A DNA stretch of 38,316 nucleotides from Chloroflexota bacterium (GTDB lineage: Bacteria > Chloroflexota > Dormibacteria > CF-121), in NCBI GenBank assembly GCA_005880875.1, contig VBJI01000017.1, forward strand, positions 1 to 38,316, written 5' to 3'. The notes under the pieces are model-generated. The model was not told where the DNA came from. It did not search any database and was given only the letters and a program-made list of their open reading frames with translations. This document shows positions 1 through 7,387 of the stretch, one piece after another; position 1 is the stretch's first letter, and each line of letters starts with the position of its first letter. The position numbers were made by a program, and so were the translations under genes.

Positions 1-1
1 C

Positions 2-961
2 GTCGTACGGGCGGTCGGGCTTCGTAGCCGAACGGCGGGATCGCGAGAGCGGTTGCTCGGGACGTTCGCGCCGATGGTCGTCATCCTCCTGCTCCTGATT
101 TGGATCAGCGGACTCATCATCGGTTTCGGGCTCATGCTCTACGCTTTTCGCGGCTCCACGACGCCCCCTATCGAGAACCTGGGAAGCGCCATCTATGCAG
201 CCGGAACCTCGCTCCTCACGATTTCGTTCAGCAACATCGTGGCGAATTCTGGCGGGGCACGGCTCGTCAGCATCGCGGCGGGGATGGCCGGGCTGGGCAC
301 CATCGCCCTGGCGATCAGCTTCCTGTTCTCGATCTACGCGACCTTTCAGCGCCGCGAAATCCTCATCGTCACGCTCGACGCCCGCGCCGGGGCGCCGCCA
401 TCGGGGGTCACGCTGCTCGCGACCATGGCAAAACTTGGCGTGATCGACGATCTGCCCCGCTTCTTCGGCGACTGGGAGAAATGGGCCGCCGAGGTGCTTG
501 ACAGCCACCTGGCCTACCCCGTCCTCGCTTACTTCCGCTCCTCCCACGACAACGAGTCCTGGGTGAGCGCGCTTGGCGCAGTGCTGGACGCGACTACTCT
601 CCTGCTGACCACGTGCGACGGTGGCCCGCACGGCCCCGCCAAGCTGATGTACGCGATGGGGACCCACCTTGTCGAAGACCTGGGACGCTTCTTCAATATC
701 GAAAGCGACCACGACGTGGGGGTCGAGCGTTACGAGTTCGACCAGGCACGCGAGCAGTTGGCCGCGGCCGGCTGGACGCTGCGGCCCGCGGATGAGTCCT
801 GGGTCGCCTTTTCCCGCCTGCGCATCCAGTACGCCGTGGCCCTCAACAACATGGCCAAACGCTGGGCGGCGCCGCCCACGCAGTGGATTGGCGACCGCTC
901 CTACGTCCGGTTTACCGCGCGCCGGCACGAGGAAGTCACGGCTCGCGCGGCGTCTCGCTAG
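2..961 (+). CDS. Membrane protein resembling a two-TM ion channel with a degenerate pore (5' end outside window)
   Basis: The frame is open to the left edge, so the true start probably lies outside the window; the first in-frame start codon inside is TTG at 53. Two hydrophobic helices (about residues 9-31 and 75-96 counted from that TTG) flank a short segment, GTSLLTISFSN, which sits where a potassium-channel filter would be. This TM-pore-TM layout resembles the two-pore-domain potassium channel proteins of Actinobacteria, but the TxGYGD filter is absent, so I would not predict potassium selectivity. The remaining 200 residues are soluble, with several Trp and His residues, and I do not recognise them. 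It stops with TAG and is convergent with the next gene, 9 bases away. The channel relationship is an inference from layout only. Confidence 0.6.
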   Translation, partial: VVRAVGLRSRTAGSRERLLGTFAPMVVILLLLIWISGLIIGFGLMLYAFRGSTTPPIENLGSAIYAAGTSLLTISFSNIVANSGGARLVSIAAGMAGLGTIALAISFLFSIYATFQRREILIVTLDARAGAPPSGVTLLATMAKLGVIDDLPRFFGDWEKWAAEVLDSHLAYPVLAYFRSSHDNESWVSALGAVLDATTLLLTTCDGGPHGPAKLMYAMGTHLVEDLGRFFNIESDHDVGVERYEFDQAREQLAAAGWTLRPADESWVAFSRLRIQYAVALNNMAKRWAAPPTQWIGDRSYVRFTARRHEEVTARAASR

Positions 962-970
962 ACGCTTCGA

Positions 971-1774
971 TCAGGCGGCGAAGGCTTTCGGCGGATTGCC
1001 GTAGAGCCGGAGATAAAAGGCGGTCGCCAGCGCGTAGGGAAGCAGAAGGCGCACCTCAAAGTTCGCGGGGCGTCGGGCGATGCCGCCGAACAGATCCGGG
1101 AGCTGCCGCCGCTCCATCGCCTCGGTAATCCGCTGGATCGTGAAGGCATCGGAGGCGCGGATCTGCGCACTCGTTCCCTGCCAGGCCGTCTTGCCATCTT
1201 CCAGCTGCCGCCACTCCGCCAGCAGGATGCCCTGGGCGGCGCTCAGGGCGAGCACCTGGCTCAGCCGGGTCTGCCCATCCGGGACGATCTCGACCCCACG
1301 GGCCCGCGCCAGGGCGAGTGTCTTCTGAACAGCGGCCTCGACCACCGGCCACGATTCCGCATCGGCCGCGGCGTGTGGCAGCAGGTCGGGCGCCTCTACG
1401 ATCCGTTTCGTCCGTCCCAGCGCAAAGCCGTCGAGCTGGCTGCGAAGCCCGGCGCTGAGTTGCAGATGGGCCAGCGGTGGCGTCCGGGATTCGAATAGCT
1501 CGATTCCGGGTTCGCCGAAGGCGATCACCGGGTCCTCGGTCGGCTTTGGCAGCTCACGGTGCTGGACGGTGGGCCGCCAGAGCGCTTCCCGCCGACCTCG
1601 CGCCCGGATCCGGATCTTGAACAGGCCGGCCTGGTGTCGGCCGGCCAGCACCGCGGCCGTCACTCCCACGACCATCACCAGGATGGTGGCGAAGATGTTG
1701 ACGAACAAGAGCGCCGCGACCGAGAGGAGCAGGGTGGCCCCCAGGATGATGGGGCGTCGAAGCAGCCGGGACAC
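971..1774 (-). CDS. Hypothetical membrane-anchored protein
   Basis: A 267-residue protein starting GTG. Residues 5-45 form two close hydrophobic helices (an anchor or hairpin), followed by an Arg-rich stretch and a soluble domain of about 210 residues. I do not recognise a family. The soluble part contains a helical region rich in Ala, Leu and Gln around residues 130-200 and ends in a hydrophobic patch. It lies 58 bases downstream of the RraB-like gene on the same strand and may be the last gene of that thiolase-led transcript. No function is proposed. Confidence 0.6.
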   Translation of the reverse strand: MSRLLRRPIILGATLLLSVAALLFVNIFATILVMVVGVTAAVLAGRHQAGLFKIRIRARGRREALWRPTVQHRELPKPTEDPVIAFGEPGIELFESRTPPLAHLQLSAGLRSQLDGFALGRTKRIVEAPDLLPHAAADAESWPVVEAAVQKTLALARARGVEIVPDGQTRLSQVLALSAAQGILLAEWRQLEDGKTAWQGTSAQIRASDAFTIQRITEAMERRQLPDLFGGIARRPANFEVRLLLPYALATAFYLRLYGNPPKAFAA

Positions 1775-1832
1775 GGTCTAGGTACAACGACGATCGAGCG
1801 ATTCCCCGGCAGGCGGTGCCGGCCTCTCCTGG

Positions 1833-2189
1833 CTACCGCGTGGGGACGATGGGGGCGCCCCAGCCGTCGTACTCGCCCTTGAAGGCGGCGGCCACAGACT
1901 CCATCCGCGCCCTCATCTCGGCCACGTTGCTCGCCGTTGGAACAAGGACGACGATCGCTTTCGCACACCACGACGGTCCCTGCGCCGCCGGGGTGACCTC
2001 GACGTTCTTGCTGGAGGCACGAAGGCGATCAGCCGCGAGCGCCGCGGTGGACTGGTCCGCAAAGTAGAGGAAGTTGTCGACGTCGTGCGGCTGCTGCAGA
2101 TCGGAGCCGGCTTTCTTGAGCTGCGCGAGCACCATGGCGTCCAGATCCGCGGAACTCTTCGCGCGCTTCTTACGAAAGAACCCGGCCAT
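1833..2189 (-). CDS. RraB-family protein (ribonuclease E inhibitor domain)
   Basis: A 118-residue protein. After a basic N-terminus (residues 1-12) comes a compact alpha/beta domain with HDVDNFLYFAD (about 40-50), which matches the HxLYF strand of RraB. A Trp-containing centre follows, then GEYDGWG near the C-terminus, the motif most typical of the family. In E. coli RraB binds RNase E and alters mRNA decay; whether the role holds here is unknown, since no RNase E is in the window. It starts 11 bases after the thiolase stop codon and is probably co-transcribed with it. Family assignment is good, function is inferred. Confidence 0.75.
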   Translation of the reverse strand: MAGFFRKKRAKSSADLDAMVLAQLKKAGSDLQQPHDVDNFLYFADQSTAALAADRLRASSKNVEVTPAAQGPSWCAKAIVVLVPTASNVAEMRARMESVAAAFKGEYDGWGAPIVPTR

Positions 2190-2200
2190 CAGGGACGGGC

Positions 2201-3394
2201 TTAGTTAGGGTTGCGAAACAGGGTAGCGATTCCCTGGCCGCCGCCGATACACATCGTGACGATGCCCCACTCCGCCTGCCGCCGCTTCAGCTCGTAGGCC
2301 AGCTTGACGGTGAGGATCGCGCCGGTGGCGCCGACCGGATGCCCGAGCGCGATCGCGCCGCCGTTGGGGTTGACTTTCTCGGGGTCGATCTCGAGCTCAC
2401 GTATGACGGCGACGGCCTGGGCGGCGAAGGCCTCGTTCAACTCCATCAGGTCGATGTCGTTGATCGTCATCCCGACTTTGCGGAGCAGGTTCTGGACGGC
2501 GAAGATGGGAGCCACGCCCATGATCTCGGGCGCGATGCCGGCCACCGAATCGGCCACCCACTCGAGTTGGGGGTCGACGCCGAGCTCTTTTGCCTTCGCC
2601 GACGTCATCACCACCACGGCGGCGCCGGCGTCGTTGATGCCCGATGAGTTGCCCGGGGTCACGCTGCCGCCCTCTCGGAAGGCCGGCTTGAGCCGGCCAA
2701 GGGACTCGACCGACGTCCCGGCCCGCGGGTGTTCGTCAAGACTCGCCATCACCGGATCGCCTTTGCGCTGCGGGATCGCGATGGGGATGATCTGATCTTT
2801 GAAGCGACCCTCCGCGATGGCGGCGACGGCCCGCCGCTGGCTCTCCGCCGCGAACCGGTCCTGGGCTTCGCGCGACACGCCATAGCGGTCGGCAACCTTC
2901 TCGGCCGTGCAGCCCATCTGATAGCGGCCGAAGGGGTCGGTCACCAGCGATAGGGTGCCGTCGATCAGCTCGGCCTCGCCCAGCCGCCAGCCGACCTGCG
3001 ATCGGGGCAGCAGGTAGGGCTGGATCGACATGTTCTCGTTGCCACCGGCGACGACCACCTGCGCCTCCCCGGTGCGAATCTCCTGGACAGCGCTGTTGAT
3101 CGCCTGCAATCCGGAACCGCAGAGCCGGTTCACGTTGAAAGCCGTCGTCTTTTCCGGCAGCCCTGCCTTCAGGGTCGCCAGCCGCGCATTGAAGGCATCC
3201 TCGCCAACCTGGCCGACACAGCCGAGGATGACCTCATCGACCGCATCGGGCGAGATCCCCGACCGGTCAACGGCGGCGCGGATCGCGGTCGCCCCCAGGT
3301 CCGACGTCGGCGTGTCCTTGAAGGCGCCGGCAAACTTGCCAATGGCTGTGCGGACGCCGCCCGCGACAACGATCCCCTCTTCCTTCACCGCCAC
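2201..3394 (-). CDS. Acetyl-CoA C-acyltransferase (thiolase)
   Basis: A full-length 397-residue thiolase, which joins or cleaves acyl-CoA chains in fatty-acid oxidation or acetoacetyl-CoA synthesis. The nucleophilic Cys92 lies in NRLCGSGLQA, His352 in GGAIALGHPVGA, and the second catalytic Cys382 in CIGGGQG. NEAFAAQ is also present. The start is GTG; a TAAGAT box ends 6 bases before it and no ribosome binding site is visible, which fits a leaderless transcript. It heads a minus-strand run with the RraB-like gene. Sequence alone does not separate a degradative from a biosynthetic thiolase, so no symbol is given. Confidence 0.93.
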   Translation of the reverse strand: MAVKEEGIVVAGGVRTAIGKFAGAFKDTPTSDLGATAIRAAVDRSGISPDAVDEVILGCVGQVGEDAFNARLATLKAGLPEKTTAFNVNRLCGSGLQAINSAVQEIRTGEAQVVVAGGNENMSIQPYLLPRSQVGWRLGEAELIDGTLSLVTDPFGRYQMGCTAEKVADRYGVSREAQDRFAAESQRRAVAAIAEGRFKDQIIPIAIPQRKGDPVMASLDEHPRAGTSVESLGRLKPAFREGGSVTPGNSSGINDAGAAVVVMTSAKAKELGVDPQLEWVADSVAGIAPEIMGVAPIFAVQNLLRKVGMTINDIDLMELNEAFAAQAVAVIRELEIDPEKVNPNGGAIALGHPVGATGAILTVKLAYELKRRQAEWGIVTMCIGGGQGIATLFRNPN

Positions 3395-3400
3395 GGCCTC

Positions 3401-3406
3401 ATCTTA
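3401..3406 (-). promoter_or_regulatory. -10 box of thiolase gene, leaderless type
   Basis: TAAGAT on the minus strand, followed by six bases and then the GTG start of the thiolase. The first transcribed base would fall on or next to the start codon. No convincing -35 element is visible 16-18 bases upstream. Confidence 0.5.
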
Positions 3407-3423
3407 GCCGGGGCGCTGCGCGA

Positions 3424-3741
3424 CTAGACCCCTGGGCCCGGAGCGCTGCCGGTCCCCGTGCCGACCGACCCGCCGTACGCGGAGCCGCCGCTCGGCTCGT
3501 TGCCGCGCCGGGTGACCCGCTGCGCCTGCTGCTGGGCTTTTGAGATACCGCGTTCGACCTGCGGACGCGCCGACTCGACGACACCCTGCGCCTGGTCGAG
3601 CACCGGCTGCATCTGTCCCCGGACCTGATCGAGCCGCTCGGAGAGGTCCTCGCGCATCTGGCGCCCCGGCTTCGGTGCGTACAGCAGCGCCACCGCGCCG
3701 CCAATGATCATCCCGTGCACCACGCCTCTCAGATATCCCAT
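3424..3741 (-). CDS. YtxH-domain small protein
   Basis: A 105-residue protein. The chosen ATG at 3741 is preceded by GGAGGAG at a normal distance, which decides against an ATG 11 codons further upstream. Residues 1-25 contain the glycine-rich hydrophobic segment followed by LLYAPKPGRQMR, the hallmark of YtxH proteins (a membrane or surface-associated helix, then APxxG). A long amphipathic, possibly coiled-coil helix follows (about 30-80), and the C-terminus is low-complexity Gly/Ser/Pro. YtxH proteins are general-stress-associated in Bacillus; their molecular role is unclear. It is monocistronic as far as I can see. Confidence 0.75.
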   Translation of the reverse strand: MGYLRGVVHGMIIGGAVALLYAPKPGRQMREDLSERLDQVRGQMQPVLDQAQGVVESARPQVERGISKAQQQAQRVTRRGNEPSGGSAYGGSVGTGTGSAPGPGV

Positions 3742-3829
3742 CGTCTCCTCCCTTCGGCCAGCGGGCCGTCCCATCCATCGTGCCCACGGCCGGGTCGCGA
3801 AATTTCCCGCCTGGCGCCCATCTTATCGC

Positions 3830-4096
3830 TCACGCCCGTGACGGCTTGAGGCGTGCCGCCACCGCGATGGGGGACCGCAGAGAGCGAACCCCCAGCGCGA
3901 CGCCGCGCACCGCCAGGTCGAGAGCCGCCCGGAGCACGACCGCGCTGACGCAGCAGAAGCTATAGAGGAAGGTCTCCGGAATTCGCGCGCGCAGGAATGG
4001 CACGCCGATCGCCAACCCGGCGATCAGGACGGCGGCGGTGCAGAGCGCGGCGCCCAGCTCGACGGCGCGGGTCTTCAACCATGCTGAGACAGTCAT
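3830..4096 (-). CDS. Small hypothetical membrane protein
   Basis: An 88-residue protein with two predicted membrane helices (about residues 14-33 and 43-62) and a basic C-terminus. I do not recognise a family. It is transcribed divergently from the PPOX-class oxidoreductase, and a good sigma-70-like promoter lies directly upstream, so the messenger would have only a two- or three-base leader. It could be a small accessory or unknown membrane protein. Confidence 0.55.
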   Translation of the reverse strand: MTVSAWLKTRAVELGAALCTAAVLIAGLAIGVPFLRARIPETFLYSFCCVSAVVLRAALDLAVRGVALGVRSLRSPIAVAARLKPSRA

Positions 4097-4105
4097 CTAC
4101 AGAAA

Positions 4106-4133
4106 AGGATATAGCATTACTGTCATAAGTCAA
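4106..4133 (-). promoter_or_regulatory. Sigma-70-like promoter for the small membrane protein
   Basis: On the minus strand TTGACT (4133-4128) is followed by a 16-base spacer and TATCCT (4111-4106). It lies in a short AT-rich stretch unlike the surrounding GC-rich DNA. Transcription would begin about 2-3 bases before the ATG at 4096. The same stretch must also serve the divergent oxidoreductase gene. Confidence 0.5.
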
Positions 4134-4607
4134 GCAAATTCCCGGATCGAGGCCGGCTGGCGCCGGCGCGTCACCCGCGCGCGGGTCGGCCATCTGGCGA
4201 CCACTGACCGCAGGCGACCGTCGGTGGTGCCGGTGTGCTTCGTCCTGCTCGGCGATACCCTCTACCACGCGATCGATGCCAAGCCGAAATCGACGGACGC
4301 ACGCCGGCTGCGCCGGGTTCGGAACGTGCGGGGCAATCCGGTTGCGGCGCTACTCGTCGATCACTACGTCGAGGACTGGCGCCGTCTCTGGTACGCCTTG
4401 TTTGTCGGACGGGCGCGCGTCATCGAGCACGGTCCCGAGCAGCAGCGCGCCATCGCCGCCCTGAAACGGAAGTATCCGCAGTACCGACGCACGCTGCCGC
4501 TGGCGCGCGATGCCCTGGTTATTGCGATAGATGTACGGCGGCTATCGCATTGGCAAGCCAGCTCACCCGTCCGCCGCCGCGCTGCCCACCCGGGTCGGCC
4601 GGCATGA
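4116..4607 (+). CDS. PPOX-class F420-dependent oxidoreductase (TIGR03668-like)
   Basis: A split-beta-barrel flavin/deazaflavin-binding protein. Typical segments are RVGHLATTD, VVPVCFVLLGDTLYHAIDAKPK and LLVDHYVEDWRRLWYALF, which match the family of F420-dependent oxidoreductases known from Mycobacterium. It would use reduced F420 made by the cofDCE genes near 34-37 kb. The start is uncertain: no ATG, GTG or TTG lies within 20 codons upstream of the conserved part. I chose ATT at 4116 because AAAAGGA precedes it with a 6-base spacer. The alternative is GTG at 4038, which would overlap the divergent gene by 59 bases and add 26 unfamilial residues. The 3' end overlaps the convergent peptidase gene by 89 bases. 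Confidence 0.7.
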   Translation: MTVISQANSRIEAGWRRRVTRARVGHLATTDRRRPSVVPVCFVLLGDTLYHAIDAKPKSTDARRLRRVRNVRGNPVAALLVDHYVEDWRRLWYALFVGRARVIEHGPEQQRAIAALKRKYPQYRRTLPLARDALVIAIDVRRLSHWQASSPVRRRAAHPGRPA

Positions 4608-5187
4608 AGGTGCGAATCGAGACGATGCCGCTGGCCGGGTCGCCGTAGCGATCGTTGAACCTGACGCTATCGGCGAACCAGGGGTCGTTGATCACCAGGC
4701 CTCCCTCCGCCGAGTAGCCGGTCAGGAGCACGAAGTGCTGGTTGCCGTAGAGTTGCACTTCCGCGACCACCGGGCGCCCCGCGTCCAGCTCGTTGTCGAT
4801 CAGGCCGAGGTCGGCGCCGAGCCAGCCCGAAAACCTGACCCGTCCCACGGTGTAGCCATCGACGGCGCTCCAGATCAGCTGGTCGTCGAAAGCGTAGCCG
4901 CTGGCCACGGTCAGCCAGGCGTTGAAGGCGCCGGGATCCGTGTTCATCCCGTAGTACCGCAGCATCATGGCGACCGAGGTGATGGCACAGCCGGCCGATC
5001 CGATGGTATCCGTGGTCGAGGTGCCCAGCGGCGCGCCGGCCCAGGCGCTGTCCTGCTGGCCCATCACCGCGATGCTCGTCGAGCTGTCGGCGAGGGCACC
5101 GGCCTGGCCAAAAAGCGTGGCCGCCACGGCGATGGCCGAAGCGACGAGCGTTAGGCGCAGGCTGCCGGATAGAAGGTGCAATTTCAC
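4519..5187 (-). CDS. Secreted C39-like cysteine peptidase
   Basis: A 222-residue protein of the peptidase_C39_2 type, papain-like, expected to act outside the cell. A basic start is followed by a hydrophobic signal peptide ending near ALA at residue 32. The likely catalytic triad is Cys67 (in GSAGCAITS), His151 (in NQHFVLLTGY) and Asp168 (in INDPW). The start is GTG at 5187, because AAGAAGAG lies about ten bases upstream; an in-frame ATG 25 codons earlier would bury the signal peptide. Upstream is an unusually long structured leader. The substrate is unknown; peptide or cell-wall crosslinks are possible. The 3' end overlaps the convergent oxidoreductase gene. Confidence 0.8.
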   Translation of the reverse strand: MKLHLLSGSLRLTLVASAIAVAATLFGQAGALADSSTSIAVMGQQDSAWAGAPLGTSTTDTIGSAGCAITSVAMMLRYYGMNTDPGAFNAWLTVASGYAFDDQLIWSAVDGYTVGRVRFSGWLGADLGLIDNELDAGRPVVAEVQLYGNQHFVLLTGYSAEGGLVINDPWFADSVRFNDRYGDPASGIVSIRTFMPADPGGQRGGGRVSWLANAIAAVHLSQ

Positions 5188-5460
5188 AAATAGACGAACT
5201 CTTCTTGGCGGTACGCCAAACGGGGGCCATCTTGAAGGGTGGTTTCGGCCCAAACAAGCCAAAGGGGTGACTCAAGGTGGCCGACTGGGTCGAGCCGATC
5301 ATGGTGAGGCGAAGCTGTGCGGAAAAGGCTGGCGGCCGCGCCCGCCCCCGGGATCGCGTGTAACAGGTTATGGACCGAGCGCCGAAAGCTCTATTGAGTC
5401 CCGGTAAAGGTCCGGTCAAGACCGGAGCCCGAAGGCCCCATCGGCCCTGGTAGCTTTTCC
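5188..5460 (-). promoter_or_regulatory. Long structured leader upstream of the C39 peptidase
   Basis: About 270 bases on the minus strand without a convincing gene. It contains several inverted repeats: TTGGCG/CGCCAA with a 3-base loop (5205-5219) abutting the ribosome binding site, GGGCC/GGCCC around 5225-5250, and CCGGTC/GACCGG near 5411-5424. Cell-wall enzymes of GC-rich bacteria often have riboswitch leaders, but I cannot match this one to a known class. A possible but weak promoter (TTGACC, 18 bases, AATAGA) lies near 5390-5420. Confidence 0.35.
5205..5219 (-). repeat. Hairpin next to the peptidase ribosome binding site
   Basis: TTGGCG and CGCCAA separated by three bases form a perfect 6-base-pair stem. 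The 3' arm runs into the AAGAAGAG ribosome binding site of the peptidase, so folding could limit translation. Confidence 0.45.
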
Positions 5461-5472
5461 AGTCGCCCGGCG

Positions 5473-5625
5473 CTAGGCGGCCTGCTTGCGGCGGTCGGCC
5501 AGGCGAGCTTTCGCGCGCTCGATTCGCTTTTCTTTCGCGGCACGGCCGCGCCGGACGTGAGGCTTCATCGCCGGTACAACTGGCCGGCGCTTCTTCGCTT
5601 GCAGTCGGCAGCGCTCGCAGATCAA
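5473..5625 (-). CDS. Possible small basic protein with a CxxC motif
   Basis: A short reading frame of 50 codons from TTG at 5625, or 31 codons from ATG at 5568. It would encode ICERCRLQAKKRRP followed by a very basic helix rich in Lys, Arg and Ala. GC at third positions is high, as in the neighbours. Small basic CxxC proteins are often nucleic-acid or ribosome associated, but I recognise no family. It fills part of the otherwise empty stretch between the peptidase and murI, with no clear ribosome binding site. Confidence 0.3.
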   Translation of the reverse strand: MICERCRLQAKKRRPVVPAMKPHVRRGRAAKEKRIERAKARLADRRKQAA

Positions 5626-5681
5626 TCCGCGGCCTGATTGTCATCGGCGCCGGACTCGAGTCCAATTGAATGAGGCATTGT

Positions 5682-5687
5682 TAAGAT
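5682..5687 (+). promoter_or_regulatory. -10 box of murI, leaderless type
   Basis: TAAGAT followed by 8 bases and the ATG at 5696. The identical hexamer precedes the thiolase and the CDF exporter at similar distance. No clear -35 element is seen. Confidence 0.4.
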
Positions 5688-5695
5688 GGCTGCGA

Positions 5696-6392
5696 ATGAG
5701 TGACCCACGCCCAATCGGCGTCTTCGACGAACCACCTCCTCGGACGCGGCATCGGCATGCTCGTCGTCGCCTGCAACACGGCGACCGCGGCGGCGCTCAA
5801 TACCGCGCGCGAGGTCTTCGACATCCCGATCGTCGGCGTGATCACGCCCGGGGCCGAGGCGGCGGTGGCGGCCACCAGGAACAAGCGCGTCGCCGTGATC
5901 TCGACCGAGGGGACGCTGCAGAGCCAGGAATACCTGCACGCCATCCGGGAGGCCAACCCCACCATCGGCGTGCTGCCGAAAGCCGCACCCGAGCTGGTCG
6001 AGCTGGTCGAGGCGGGGAAAGCCGAGGCGCCCGAGACGGAGGCGGTGCTGCGCGACGCGCTGACCGACATCGTGCGGTTCCAGGCCGACACGCTGATCCT
6101 GGGCTGCACGCACTACCCGCTGCTGCGTCCGCTGATTCGCAAGATCGCCGGCGACGACATGACCGTCGTCGACTCGGCGGAGACCACCGCGGCCCGCGTC
6201 AAGCGGGTGCTCGCCAAGAACGGGCTGGAGGCGGACGATCACGAAGCCGCCCGCCACCAGATTTACGTCACCGGGTCGCCCGAGCGCTTTACCGATGTGG
6301 CCCGCATCCTGTTTGGACAGGACCTGCCCCCGATCAAGCCCGTCCGCCTCGAGCTGGTCGAGGCGATGAGCGGTCGGGAGGGAGCGGCGTGA
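5696..6392 (+). pseudogene. murI: Glutamate racemase with an internal out-of-frame deletion
   Basis: MurI converts L- to D-glutamate for peptidoglycan. The start is present: ATG at 5696 encodes MSDPRPIGVFD, the family N-terminus including the catalytic Asp. Right after it (about 5729) the homology jumps, in another frame, to NHLLGRGIGMLVVACNTATAAAL and then runs to the end, with both catalytic cysteines (VVACNTATA and LGCTHYPLL). About 45 codons are missing, including SGVGGLTV and the YG loop, and the frame changes. As written no racemase could be made. An in-frame ATG at 5700 gives a 230-residue protein without the first active-site half. The gene overlaps the next by GTGA. Either a pseudogene or an assembly error; murI is normally important for growth. 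Confidence 0.8.
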
Positions 6393-7375
6393 ACGCTACC
6401 GTGACGACCGGCACCGACTTCGTCACGCCGATCCGCGCCGAGCTGGAGGATTTCGAGCATCGGCTCCACGCGACGGTCCGAGCGGATCTGGGCCCGGTGG
6501 CCGACGCGATGCAGCAGATCCTGGACGCCGGGGGCAAGCGGTTGCGGCCCGCCCTCGTCTTCCTGGCCGCGGGGCTGGGCACCGCCCGCCGGATGGACGA
6601 CATCCACCGGGCGGCAATGGCGATCGAGTTCATCCACAACGCCACGCTGATCCACGATGACCTGATCGACGGCGCCCCGACCCGCCGGGGACTGAGGACG
6701 ATCCACGAAACGCTGGGGCCGAACCCCGCGATCATCATCGGCGACTATTACTTCGCCAAGGGCGCCAACCTGATGTCGCAGATCGGCAATACCAGCATCG
6801 ACGCGCTGCTCTCGCAGACGGTGATGACGATCTGCTTTGGCGAGATGCTGCAGCTCACCAGTCAGCGGCGTTACGACCAGACCATGGACGAGTATTACGC
6901 CAAGATCGAGCGAAAGACCGCGGTGTTGCTGGCCGCCTCGACCTTCTGCGGCGGCGTCCTCGGTGGGCTGCCGGAGGCGCGGGTGGAGGCGATCCGGCGC
7001 TTCGGCCGGCTGCTCGGGATGTCCTTCCAGATTGCCGACGACGTGCTCGATTACCTGGCGACGGAGGAAGAGGTGGGCAAGCCGGTGGGCAACGACCTCA
7101 AGCAAGGGACCGTTACCTTGCCGCTGATGCTGGCGCGCCACGATCCCTCACTGGACGGGCAGCTGAACGCCATTCTGGAGAAGCCGCTACTGCTGGATGC
7201 TGACTACGCCGACGTGGTGCGGATCGTGCGTGGATCCCGCGGGGTCGAGGAGTCGTACGAGTACGCTCGCCGATTTGGCGAACAGGCGCGCGCGGAGCTC
7301 GAGGCGTTCGAGCCTTCTCCGTATCGCGACGCGCTGGAAGGGCTCACCTTCTATGTCGTCGGCCGGCGCAGTTAA
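6389..7375 (+). CDS. Polyprenyl diphosphate synthase
   Basis: A 328-residue trans-isoprenyl diphosphate synthase, which elongates allylic diphosphates with isopentenyl diphosphate for quinone or carrier-lipid side chains. Seen are GGKRLRP (near 45-51), the first Asp-rich motif DDLIDG and the second motif DDVLDY. The residues before the first motif (FIHNATLIHDD) lack bulky aromatics at the positions typical of short-chain enzymes, favouring a long-chain product, but length cannot be fixed from sequence. It starts at GTG, overlapping the murI stop by GTGA, and is followed 12 bases later by hemC. Confidence 0.9.
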   Translation: MNATVTTGTDFVTPIRAELEDFEHRLHATVRADLGPVADAMQQILDAGGKRLRPALVFLAAGLGTARRMDDIHRAAMAIEFIHNATLIHDDLIDGAPTRRGLRTIHETLGPNPAIIIGDYYFAKGANLMSQIGNTSIDALLSQTVMTICFGEMLQLTSQRRYDQTMDEYYAKIERKTAVLLAASTFCGGVLGGLPEARVEAIRRFGRLLGMSFQIADDVLDYLATEEEVGKPVGNDLKQGTVTLPLMLARHDPSLDGQLNAILEKPLLLDADYADVVRIVRGSRGVEESYEYARRFGEQARAELEAFEPSPYRDALEGLTFYVVGRRS

Positions 7376-7387
7376 GACTTTCCGGCT

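Noticed and set aside
5200-5330. Possible c-di-AMP (ydaO/yuaA) riboswitch
   Set aside because: On the plus strand ACGGGGGCCA and GGGGTGACTC recall parts of the motif, but the 3' CCCGACAGCTAACC-like part is absent, and the peptidase it would control is on the other strand. I kept only a generic structured leader.
4667-5665. Long minus-strand frame across the peptidase and its leader
   Set aside because: Residues are Arg/Ala/Gly/Pro rich with no domain, and it overlaps the real peptidase in another frame.
5666-7375. One long plus-strand frame joining the murI start region to the polyprenyl synthase
   Set aside because: Between 5,729 and 6,388 this frame is Arg-rich out-of-frame reading of murI. 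It is open only because of high GC, and does not indicate a fusion protein.
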